From positions 1 to 5,232 of the forward strand of contig JAITGB010000067.1 in the NCBI GenBank assembly GCA_031280945.1: a stretch of 5,232 nt of DNA. The letters run 5' to 3'. Made by a program: the position numbers and the translations under genes. The notes beneath the pieces are model-generated. The model was not told the origin of the DNA, searched no databases, and saw only the letters and a program-made list of their open reading frames with translations. The DNA is from Spirochaetales bacterium (GTDB lineage Bacteria; Spirochaetota; Spirochaetia; DTKZ01). Shown here one piece after another: positions 1 to 5,058 of the stretch (position 1 is the first letter of the stretch; every line of letters starts with the position of its first letter).

Positions 1-66
1 GCCGATACTCAATTTCTTAAATGTACATATCCTTTACTCAAGATATGGCGGAGAGAAGAACAGTAA
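1..66 (+). CDS. 3' end of an unidentified protein (partial)
   Basis: Frame 1 of the + strand is open from the first base and ends at TAA (64-66). It gives a 21-residue tail, ADTQFLKCTYPLLKIWRREEQ, with mixed hydrophobic and basic residues that read like a normal C-terminus. The gene is cut by the window edge and the family cannot be recognised. Support comes mainly from context: a hairpin with a + strand T-run lies 27 bases after the stop (93-112), which is where a terminator for this gene would sit, and the next gene (neuB) is convergent. A second open + frame runs past base 66, but it continues into the neuB coding region and is judged a shadow. A 21-codon open stretch can occur by chance, so the call is tentative. 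Confidence 0.42.
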   Translation, partial: ADTQFLKCTYPLLKIWRREEQ

Positions 67-92
67 CGCCACTATCTGCCGCCTGAACAGTC

Positions 93-112
93 AGCGGACT
101 GTCCGCTTTTTT
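93..112 (+). terminator. Intrinsic terminator, + strand
   Basis: The arms AGCGGAC (93-99) and GTCCGCT (101-107) form a perfect GC-rich inverted repeat, folding as a 6-bp stem with a CTG triloop. A run of six T (107-112) follows on the + strand. It would end the + strand gene that stops at 66. The minus strand has no T-run directly after this stem, so it is not an obvious terminator for neuB. Two overlapping alternative hairpins exist: ACAGTC/GACTGT (87-92/97-102) and TTTTTTGC/GCAAAAAA (107-114/119-126). Confidence 0.72.
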
Positions 113-132
113 GCGCCAGCAAAAAATGCGCC

Positions 133-1248
133 CTATCTCCCCAGAATGTCTTCCCAGAGGATGCCTTCGCCCGGGGGGATTGTGCGGACGGCGGGGTGGG
201 CGTAAGCGAGGGGGGCGAACTCCGGGGGGAGGCCGGGGCGGAGGTTTTTTTCGCTGCGAAGGAGGGCTGTGTTTTCGCGGGTGATGATTTCGCCTGGCTG
301 GATTTCCCGCAGGGCGTGGAGGCTTCTGCGGGTTGTGGCGTAGTTTGCGGCTTCGCAAGGGGCGAGGGTTTTGACGCCGTTTCCCAGGACGCGGCGGAGC
401 CTGTGTTCTCCGTAGGCGGCTTCGAGGGCTTCCAGGACTTCGGCTTCGCGGCCTGCCTGGGCTTCTGTTTGGGCGGAGCGGACTTCCCGCGCCATGAGGC
501 GGAATTTTTCGGGCGGGAGGGCTATGGGGTCGTCAAGGCCGCTGCCCCCGGGGTTGAGGGTAAAATGTTTTTCGATGAGGACGGCTCCGCGCAGGGCAGC
601 GAGGACGGGCACGAGAATGGGGTCTTGTGAATGGTCTGATACTCCCGCGGGAAGGCCGAAGATGGCGGAGAGGTTTGGTATGAGGTTAATGTTGTAGTCT
701 TCTTCGGGCGCGGGGTAGGCTGTAACGCAGTGAAGGAGCGTGAGTTTTGCGCGGAAGGAGGGGGATGCACGGAATATCAAGACGGCCTTCTCTATGTCGG
801 CGAGGGAAGATACTCCTGTGGAAAGAATTACGGATAGGCCCAGGGAGGCGGCCTCTTCCAAAAGGGGAAAATGGTTGAGTTCGGGTGAGGCAATTTTGAG
901 TACGGAAGCTCCTATATCGCGGAGAATACGGGCGCTTTTTATTCCAAAGGGCGACGAGATAAAGAGGAGGCCGGCCTCTTCTGTGAGGTTTTTGAGTTCT
1001 TCGTAAAACGCGGCGGGTTTTTCCAGGGCGCGAAACCTTTCGTACAGGGGGATGCTTCCTCCGGGAAGCTCGACGTTTCCCGACAGGGGGTGAAGGATTT
1101 CGTCCGCGTAGACAAGCTGAAACTTGGCCGCGTCCGCTCCGGCTTCGGCGGCGGCAGCGATAAGCTCTCCTGCCTTTACAATATCCCCGCCGTGGGCTGT
1201 TCCGATTTCAGCGGCGATGAGCGTTTTTTCAATGGGCGTTTTTGTCAT
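133..1248 (-). CDS. neuB: NeuB-family nonulosonic (sialic-type) acid synthase
   Basis: NeuB-family enzymes condense phosphoenolpyruvate with an N-acetyl-hexosamine type sugar to give a nine-carbon nonulosonic acid (sialic, legionaminic or pseudaminic acid) in the cytoplasm, for later transfer to surface glycans or flagellin. The 371-aa product has the usual order: a TIM barrel (about 8-260), then an antifreeze-like SAF domain (about 305-371). Family motifs are AEIG (13-16, with Glu14), GADAAKFQ (37-44), KIASPEL (118-124), STG (143-145) and HCVTAYPAP (173-181). The expected metal ligands are SDHS (His206) and EKHFT (His228). The usual GPDH motif after the second ligand reads GLDD (237-240), so the natural sugar may differ from ManNAc. 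The ATG overlaps the serS stop as ATGA and has no Shine-Dalgarno sequence, which points to translational coupling as last gene of the proC-serS operon. No neuA or neuC partner is in view. The family is clear; the exact product is unknown. Confidence 0.9.
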   Translation of the reverse strand: MTKTPIEKTLIAAEIGTAHGGDIVKAGELIAAAAEAGADAAKFQLVYADEILHPLSGNVELPGGSIPLYERFRALEKPAAFYEELKNLTEEAGLLFISSPFGIKSARILRDIGASVLKIASPELNHFPLLEEAASLGLSVILSTGVSSLADIEKAVLIFRASPSFRAKLTLLHCVTAYPAPEEDYNINLIPNLSAIFGLPAGVSDHSQDPILVPVLAALRGAVLIEKHFTLNPGGSGLDDPIALPPEKFRLMAREVRSAQTEAQAGREAEVLEALEAAYGEHRLRRVLGNGVKTLAPCEAANYATTRRSLHALREIQPGEIITRENTALLRSEKNLRPGLPPEFAPLAYAHPAVRTIPPGEGILWEDILGR

Positions 1249-2522
1249 GGCCGGATGGGGATTCTGTCAAAGCCTGTGTAGGGCGCAAGGCGGGGAGGAA
1301 TTTTTACCGAGCCGTCTTCCTCCTGAAAGTTTTCCAGAACGGCTATGATGCCCCGCGAGAGCGCGATTGCCGTGCCGTTGAGCATGTGAACGAAACGGGG
1401 TTTACCTCCCTCCTTGTAGCGCACTCCAAGCCTCCGCGCCTGATAATCGGTACAGTTGGAAGCGCTCGTTACTTCGCCCCATTCTCCGGCCTCCCCCCGG
1501 CCAGGCATCCACGCTTCTATATCAAACTTGCGGTAGGCCGGAGCGCCCAGGTCGCCTGTACAGGTATCCACAACCCTGTAGGGTATATCAAGGCCGCTGA
1601 AAATTTCTTCTTCGATGGCGAGGAGTTTTGTATGCCATTCTTCCGAATCTTCGGGCGCGCAGTAGACGAACATTTCCACTTTTGAAAACTGGTGCACCCT
1701 GTACAGTCCGCGCGAAAACTGGCCCGCGGCTCCGGCTTCGCGGCGGAAGCAGTGCGAAAATCCCGCCATTTTCAGGGGGAGGGTTTCTTTTTCCAGAATA
1801 CTGTCCGCGTGGTAGCCGCCCAGGGTAATTTCCGCTGTTCCCACGAGGCAGGCCCCTGTGCCTTCGAGGGCGTAGGTGTTACTCTCCTCGCCACGGGGGT
1901 TAAAGCCTATGCCTTCGAGGATTTCTTCGCGGGCTATGTCCGGCGTTATAAAAGGAGTAAACCCGTGGCGCGTAAGAATGTCCAGGGCGTAGCGCGTTAG
2001 GGCAAGTTCAAGAAAAACCGCCTCGTTTTTGAGGTAATAAAACTTTGTGCCGGAAACTTTCGTGGCAGTGTCAAAATCGATGAGGTCAAGTTTTTCCCCG
2101 ATTTCAACATGGTCGCGGGGCTTAAAACCAAAAGAAGGAATACGGCCCACTCTTTTTATTTCAAGATTATCTTTGTCTTCCTTGCCTACAGGAGCGCTGG
2201 GGTGGGCCATGTTGGGAATTTTCCGCGCGGCGAATGCGAGTTCTTTTTCCGCGGCTTCGAGTTTTTCTTCGCGCCCCGCAATGGCTGTTTTGAGGTTCTT
2301 GCCTTCTTCGACAAGAGCGGTTCTCTCCTCGGGAGAAACTTTCCCTTTCATTTTCGCGGCGTTCTCGTTTCGTTTGCCGCGCAGGGCGTCAATTTCCTGA
2401 ACGAGGCGGTTTCGCTCGTCGTAGAGGCGCACGACTTCGCCCGCGTCCGCCCTCATGCCCCGGTCTATGATGTTTTTTTCCATTGCGGGAAGGTTGTCCT
2501 TGAGAAACTTCAAATCAATCAT
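1245..2522 (-). CDS. serS: Seryl-tRNA synthetase
   Basis: This cytoplasmic class II aminoacyl-tRNA synthetase activates serine with ATP and loads it onto tRNA-Ser (and tRNA-Sec where present). The 425-aa length is normal for bacterial SerS. An N-terminal charged helical region (about 28-100) is the coiled-coil arm that grips the long variable arm of tRNA-Ser. The catalytic domain shows motif 1 (about 173-195), the serine-site TAE (229-231), motif 2 FRREAGAAGQFSRGLYRVHQF (259-279), SNCTDYQARR (355-364) and motif 3 LNGTAIALSRGIIAVLENFQ (381-400). Motif 3 differs mildly from the more usual LNGSGLAVGR form, but its class II arginine (Arg390) is kept. The ATG follows the proC TAG stop with no gap, and GGAGG lies 8 nt upstream inside the end of proC. 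The stop (TGA) overlaps the neuB start. It is the essential gene of the operon, so the proC promoter probably also sets SerS supply. Confidence 0.97.
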   Translation of the reverse strand: MIDLKFLKDNLPAMEKNIIDRGMRADAGEVVRLYDERNRLVQEIDALRGKRNENAAKMKGKVSPEERTALVEEGKNLKTAIAGREEKLEAAEKELAFAARKIPNMAHPSAPVGKEDKDNLEIKRVGRIPSFGFKPRDHVEIGEKLDLIDFDTATKVSGTKFYYLKNEAVFLELALTRYALDILTRHGFTPFITPDIAREEILEGIGFNPRGEESNTYALEGTGACLVGTAEITLGGYHADSILEKETLPLKMAGFSHCFRREAGAAGQFSRGLYRVHQFSKVEMFVYCAPEDSEEWHTKLLAIEEEIFSGLDIPYRVVDTCTGDLGAPAYRKFDIEAWMPGRGEAGEWGEVTSASNCTDYQARRLGVRYKEGGKPRFVHMLNGTAIALSRGIIAVLENFQEEDGSVKIPPRLAPYTGFDRIPIRP

Positions 2523-3335
2523 CTATACTCCCTCCAGTTCTTCCGCGCGCGAGGCGGCTTCTTCTACGGCCCGCATAACAGCGGCGGTAAAGGCTGCTTC
2601 TTCAAGGGCCTGAAGCCCCGCGATGGTTGTTCCGGCGGGAGAAGCCACTTTTGTAATGAGGGAGGAAGGCGCCTCTCCTGTGCGGCGGAGAACTTCGCAG
2701 GCCCCCTCGGTAACGCGGAGGGCCAGACCCGCAGCCTCGGCGTACCCCAGACCCGTTTTTACTCCTCCCAGGGCAAGGGCGTTGATAAAGGCGAAAACAA
2801 AGGCAAGTCCTGAACCGGAAACCGCCGTTATCACGGGCATAAGGCTTTCGGGAATTTCCAGCGCGAAGCCGGCTGCGGCAGCGGCTTCAAGGGCCTGGCT
2901 GCGGAAATCCGCGAACTCCGCCTCCCTTCCCTCCGGCGCGGGGGGGAAAGAAACTCCCACCACGGCTTTTTGGTACATGGCCGCGAGGCTCGGCATAAAG
3001 CGGGCTACATAGGGGGTTTGTAAACGCGAGAGATAGAAGTCCAAAGTCTTCCCCGCTACAATCGCGGCGAATTTTTTATCCCGCGAATACGGAGCGATTT
3101 TTTCCAATACGCTTGCCGCGTCCTGGGGCTTAACCGCGATAATCGTGAAGTCCGCGAAGTCAAGCAAATCCCCCGGCCTCCCGGTAAAATCCTCCGCGCC
3201 AAATTTTTCCCGCGCCGCCGCGAGCCGCGCCGCGGCTTTTTCCGCCACGCCGAACTTGACCCCCCCCTGTCCCGCAAGCCCCGCCGCAAAAGCCTCTCCC
3301 ATATTGCCGAAACCTATAAGGCCAATATTTTTCAT
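2523..3335 (-). CDS. proC: Pyrroline-5-carboxylate reductase
   Basis: ProC catalyses the last step of proline synthesis: NAD(P)H-dependent reduction of 1-pyrroline-5-carboxylate to L-proline, in the cytoplasm. The 270-aa product starts with a Rossmann fold (GFGNMG, 8-13; AVKPQ, 67-71). The helical dimerisation and catalytic domain follows, with SGSGLAFVF (173-181) and the P5CR signature SLITKVASPAGTTIAGL (225-241). Two conserved spots differ from the usual form: MPNTP reads MPSLA (114-118) and SGSGPA reads SGSGLA. Substrate preference could therefore differ slightly, but the family call is firm. The frame stays open upstream to an ATG at 3401. The start at 3335 is preferred because it puts GxGxxG at residue 8, as in the family, and because a strong promoter lies between the two ATGs. 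No SD precedes it and the predicted mRNA is leaderless. It is the first gene of the proC-serS-neuB operon. Confidence 0.95.
   Translation of the reverse strand: MKNIGLIGFGNMGEAFAAGLAGQGGVKFGVAEKAAARLAAAREKFGAEDFTGRPGDLLDFADFTIIAVKPQDAASVLEKIAPYSRDKKFAAIVAGKTLDFYLSRLQTPYVARFMPSLAAMYQKAVVGVSFPPAPEGREAEFADFRSQALEAAAAAGFALEIPESLMPVITAVSGSGLAFVFAFINALALGGVKTGLGYAEAAGLALRVTEGACEVLRRTGEAPSSLITKVASPAGTTIAGLQALEEAAFTAAVMRAVEEAASRAEELEGV
2531..2535 (-). promoter_or_regulatory. Shine-Dalgarno of serS, inside proC
   Basis: On the minus strand GGAGG lies 8 nt before the serS ATG (2520-2522), within the last codons of proC, whose TAG stop is fused to the ATG. This fixes the serS start and gives serS its own ribosome entry in addition to coupling. 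It contrasts with proC and neuB in the same operon, neither of which has a recognisable SD. Confidence 0.85.
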
Positions 3336-3371
3336 GTGTGTGATTGTACCCGCCGCGCGGTGAATTGGCAA
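3336..3371 (-). promoter_or_regulatory. Sigma-70 type promoter of proC-serS-neuB, leaderless
   Basis: Read on the minus strand, TTGCCA (3371-3366, 5/6 to the -35 consensus) is separated by exactly 17 bp from TACAAT (3348-3343, 5/6 to the -10 consensus). Only seven bases, CACACAC (3342-3336), lie between the -10 box and the proC ATG. The usual -10 to +1 spacing puts the start at 3336 or at the A of the ATG (3335), so the transcript should have no leader or a 1-nt leader. The TSS position is inferred, not observed. Confidence 0.78.
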
Positions 3372-3400
3372 GGCGGGGGAGACAGAAGAATTTGGGCGCA

Positions 3401-3421
3401 TTTTTTCCCATTGGGAAAAAA
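3401..3421. promoter_or_regulatory. 21-bp perfect palindrome, operator candidate
   Basis: The arms TTTTTTCCCA (3401-3410) and TGGGAAAAAA (3412-3421) flank a single central T. The T-run is on the 5' arm on both strands, so it does not resemble an intrinsic terminator. It sits about 30 bp upstream of the proC -35 box, centred near -75, a place compatible with a dimeric regulator site. No regulator can be named. Confidence 0.5.
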
Positions 3422-3446
3422 CCGGGCTATCCGCTCCAACTCCTCA

Positions 3447-3461
3447 AAACCCGTTGGGTTT
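3447..3461 (+). repeat. Small inverted repeat (triloop hairpin)
   Basis: AAACCC (3447-3452) and GGGTTT (3456-3461) pair around a GTT triloop. It lies just before the GC-rich hairpin array and has the same triloop style, so it may be an outer module of that array. No function is apparent. Confidence 0.45.
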
Positions 3462-3462
3462 C

Positions 3463-3558
3463 TGCGGGGTTTCCGCTTCTATCCCTTGCGCTAGGCCCCA
3501 GGGCCCGCCGCGCGGAGCGCGGCGGGCGTTTTACTCCCCGCGCCGCTACGCGGCGCGG
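3463..3558 (+). repeat. GC-rich modular hairpin array, copy 1
   Basis: This non-coding block contains TGCGGGG (3463-3469), ATCCCTTGCGC (3481-3491) and two strong hairpins. Hairpin A has 11-bp arms, GCCCGCCGCGC (3503-3513) and its complement (3517-3527), around a GGA loop, followed by GTTTTA. Hairpin B has 9-bp arms, CCGCGCCGC (3538-3546) and its complement (3550-3558), around a TAC loop. A weaker CCCC-ATA-GGGG stem follows near 3571. The first three blocks recur in the same order on the minus strand at 4868-5003, which marks this as one copy of a dispersed element of REP or MITE type. Hairpin A with its short T-run might also end transcripts on the + strand. Confidence 0.72.
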
Positions 3559-3613
3559 ACACAAATCAGCCCCATAGGGGGGCCGCACACATGAACCATA
3601 CACGCGCAATGCG

Positions 3614-3634
3614 AATAAGTCCTTATGGCATAAG
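3614..3634. repeat. Nested AT-rich palindromes
   Basis: ATAAG (3615-3619), CTTATG (3622-3627) and CATAAG (3629-3634) alternate, so the middle segment can pair with either side. The longer pairing, CTTATG-G-CATAAG, is perfect. It could be a protein-binding site or part of an upstream control region for the lipoprotein gene; the sequence alone does not decide. Confidence 0.4.
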
Positions 3635-3648
3635 CATTTATTTACCCA

Positions 3649-3660
3649 CCCCCCCCCCCC
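3649..3660 (+). repeat. Homopolymer tract of 12 C
   Basis: Twelve consecutive C follow TTTACCCA, about 180 bp upstream of the lipoprotein ATG. Tracts of this length are prone to slipped-strand mispairing, and poly-G/C tracts of this kind are used for phase variation in several bacteria, including upstream of tpr genes in Treponema pallidum. Here it lies between the hairpin array and the putative lipoprotein promoter. Length variation could alter spacing upstream of that promoter, or the reading frame of a small ORF that crosses it (from the ATG at 3591). Confidence 0.8.
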
Positions 3661-3724
3661 TCGCGTGTTAAGTAGTTTTTTCAGCTTACTCATAACTTTC
3701 CAGTTTATTTTTTTACACGTCTCT

Positions 3725-3730
3725 TATAAC
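3725..3730 (+). promoter_or_regulatory. Possible -10 box for the lipoprotein gene
   Basis: TATAAC matches the -10 consensus at 5 of 6 positions and lies in an AT-rich stretch (3672-3730), but no good -35 box stands 16-18 bp upstream. A start near 3737 would fall inside the 5' arm of the following hairpin. The true start may therefore lie elsewhere, possibly further upstream. Confidence 0.3.
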
Positions 3731-3733
3731 AAA

Positions 3734-3832
3734 ACCTCCGGCGATAAACTCCAGACTGCCTGTCTCCCCAATGTTATTGGGTTAAAGGTTTACGCCGGAG
3801 GCTTTTGTATTTTATTGCACACCTAAGGAGGT
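3734..3832 (+). promoter_or_regulatory. Structured leader with three-way junction, candidate RNA switch
   Basis: The outer stem pairs CCTCCGGCG (3735-3743) plus TAAAC (3745-3749) with GTTTA (3788-3792) plus CGCCGGAGG (3793-3801), with only A3744 bulged. Inside are two more hairpins: AGAC/GTCT (3753-3756/3762-3765) and CCCAAT-GTT-ATTGGG (3767-3781). A T-rich tail, CTTTTGTATTTTATT (3802-3816), follows the outer stem like an imperfect terminator. ACCTCC at 3734-3739 is also exactly complementary to GGAGGT at the ribosome binding site (3827-3832), so the outer stem and SD sequestration are mutually exclusive. It does not match any riboswitch class I can recognise. It may simply be a terminator-like hairpin. 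Confidence 0.45.
3825..3831 (+). promoter_or_regulatory. Strong Shine-Dalgarno of the lipoprotein gene
   Basis: AAGGAGG lies 8 nt before the ATG at 3840 and fixes that start. The preceding ACCT (3821-3824) can pair with AGGT (3829-3832), a weak local hairpin over the SD. Confidence 0.88.
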
Positions 3833-3839
3833 ACGCAAT

Positions 3840-4856
3840 ATGAGAAAAGCGCAAATCTTTTTGAGAGTGAGTTTTATACTCCTCGCTCTCTCATGTCTTC
3901 TGTTTGCCGGCTGTTCCAGCGGGGACGGCGGCGGAGATGGCGGTATTCCTGTACAATTCAGGTTTTCGGGTACGGACGCCCACACAGCCGGCGCGAGAAT
4001 CGCGGCGCAGAGCGTTATAAGCGGCGGCATAAACAAGGCGGAGGCTGTGGATGCATCGTTTACACCTTATAATGATTTTTACGACGGTGCTTCTTTTGGA
4101 ACTAAAATAGCGGACATCACCCCCACGTCATTCAAGCTGTTTATCCAGGAGCTGACTTTGGTTGGCAACAACACAGAGCTTCAGATGGACTTGATGGACC
4201 AGTACGCTTTGATTTACGAGGACGTTCCCTTTATTGACCTCGTGAATCCGCAAAAAATTGCCTTGCCCAAGATTCAAGCCGGCCGTTACGACATCGTTTT
4301 GTTTACATTTGATACCAGTGAAAAACGCCTGGATGACGAACCTGGTAACGGGATTCCCACAGAAGTGAAATTCCCCTGGCCTGCTGATTTTACAACCAAT
4401 AAGCAGGCATGGTTCAACGCGAACTACCATACAAATGACTCGCTTCCTGATATGATAACCATGAAATGGGATGGTTCCTCTTTAATTAGGCAGGCCAAGA
4501 GGTTTGAGGTAATTCCCGAAGGCCACACCGGGCTTAAGGGCATATTTTTTGGCGGAGACGCTCATAAAATAGGGTTTCAGCAGGGTTATTATTGGGATGA
4601 TATAGTGGGGGGCTATCCTCACGAAATAAAACCAGACGGCAACAATCACCGCCAGGTAGTTAAACTCTTCGTTCCCTTTGAAGGCGTCCAGATTCCCGCA
4701 AACGCCAATGCGGTGAGCATTGAAATCAGTTGGGATGTGGAGAATTTGATTGAACACTACAGCGGGCAGAATACTACCCCCTATGACCAGGATGACAAGT
4801 TTGTGTTTAAAAAGGGCTGGTGGAACGGGTTTAAGATAAAAGTAATTGCCGAGTAA
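3840..4856 (+). CDS. Exported lipoprotein, unknown function (weakly DUF4382-like)
   Basis: The 338-aa product starts with a basic n-region (MRKAQ), a hydrophobic segment (about 6-23) and the lipobox LFAGC (21-25). It should be cut before Cys25 by signal peptidase II and lipid-anchored. Phe at -3 is a relaxed lipobox of the type accepted in spirochaetes. A flexible SSGDGGGDGG linker (26-35) follows, then a mainly beta-rich body without further membrane segments. The stretch TSFKLFIQELTLVG (96-109), then FIDLVNPQKIALPKIQAGRYDIVLFTFD (131-158), has the strand pattern and the L..(I/P)QAGRYD turn of DUF4382-type lipoproteins, but this is a resemblance by eye. Aromatic and acidic patches (YYWDD, 250-254; KGWWNGFKIKV, 325-335) may hint at ligand or carbohydrate contact. 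No enzyme motif is visible. The gene stands alone between two inverted copies of a hairpin array and has lower GC than the operon to its left. It is probably a surface or periplasmic protein. Confidence 0.85.
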   Translation: MRKAQIFLRVSFILLALSCLLFAGCSSGDGGGDGGIPVQFRFSGTDAHTAGARIAAQSVISGGINKAEAVDASFTPYNDFYDGASFGTKIADITPTSFKLFIQELTLVGNNTELQMDLMDQYALIYEDVPFIDLVNPQKIALPKIQAGRYDIVLFTFDTSEKRLDDEPGNGIPTEVKFPWPADFTTNKQAWFNANYHTNDSLPDMITMKWDGSSLIRQAKRFEVIPEGHTGLKGIFFGGDAHKIGFQQGYYWDDIVGGYPHEIKPDGNNHRQVVKLFVPFEGVQIPANANAVSIEISWDVENLIEHYSGQNTTPYDQDDKFVFKKGWWNGFKIKVIAE

Positions 4857-4867
4857 CCTAACAGCCG

Positions 4868-5013
4868 CGCCGCGCTTTGCGCGGCGGGCGGGCCGGGCCG
4901 TGGGTCCGTGCGGGATTTTGCGGAGCAAAATCCCGTCAGTGCGCAAGGGATTGGAGGGGACGCGAAGCGTGCCACACCCGCAGGGTGGGGCCGAAGCCCC
5001 GCAAAGCCCGCCC
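4868..5013 (-). repeat. GC-rich modular hairpin array, copy 2 (inverted)
   Basis: This starts 12 bases after the lipoprotein stop and is made almost wholly of short hairpins. They are CGCCGCGC-TTT-complement (4868-4886), CGGGATTTTGC-GGA-complement (4911-4935, 11-bp arms), ACGC-GAA-GCGT (4960-4970), CACCC-GCA-GGGTG (4975-4987) and GGGGC-CGAA-GCCCC (4987-5000). An outer pairing, GGGCGGGC (4886-4893) with GCCCGCCC (5006-5013), could close all but the first into a multibranched structure. Read on the minus strand it carries TGCGGGG (5003-4997), ATCCCTTGCGC (4951-4941) and GCCCGCCGCGC-AAA-GCGCGGCG (4889-4868), the same order as copy 1. It has additional hairpin modules between the shared blocks. 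It may stabilise the 3' end of the lipoprotein mRNA. Confidence 0.72.
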
Positions 5014-5014
5014 A

Positions 5015-5055
5015 CCCAAATGTCGTAAACAGCCGGAACATTACGCGACATTGGG
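5015..5055. repeat. Interrupted inverted repeat upstream of the MNT gene
   Basis: AATGTCG (5019-5025) pairs with CGACATT (5046-5052). CCC/GGG extends it outside (5015-5017/5053-5055, A5018 bulged), and TAA/TTA inside (5026-5028/5041-5043, CG bulged), around a 12-nt loop. It joins the end of the GC-rich array to the AT-rich MNT region and could be an element boundary or a regulator site. Confidence 0.45.
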
Positions 5056-5058
5056 GCT

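Noticed and set aside
196..1348. Several open + strand frames opposite neuB (for example 196-630)
   Set aside because: They lie wholly or mostly antisense to neuB, which has clear family motifs. Long antisense frames are common in GC-rich genes with strong third-position bias.
2109..2813. A 234-codon + strand frame opposite serS and proC
   Set aside because: It is antisense to two firmly identified genes and crosses their junction; the translation is Phe/Gly/Arg-rich with no recognisable motif.
3336..3401. Longer proC start at the upstream ATG (3401)
   Set aside because: It would add 22 residues before the GxGxxG fold that families lack, and the strong promoter lies inside that extension.
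3401..3421. The 21-bp palindrome as a bidirectional terminator
   Set aside because: The T-run forms the 5' arm on each strand and neither strand has a T-run after the stem.
3427..3693. 88-codon minus-strand ORF beginning MSKLKKLLNTRGGGG
   Set aside because: It has only a weak SD-like GGAAAG, and most of it translates the poly-G tract and the hairpin repeats into Arg/Pro/Gly-rich sequence, so it is probably spurious.
3463..5013. CRISPR array or classical insertion sequence
   Set aside because: There are no regularly spaced identical repeats with unique spacers and no transposase gene. The shared blocks are only two copies, inverted and of uneven spacing.
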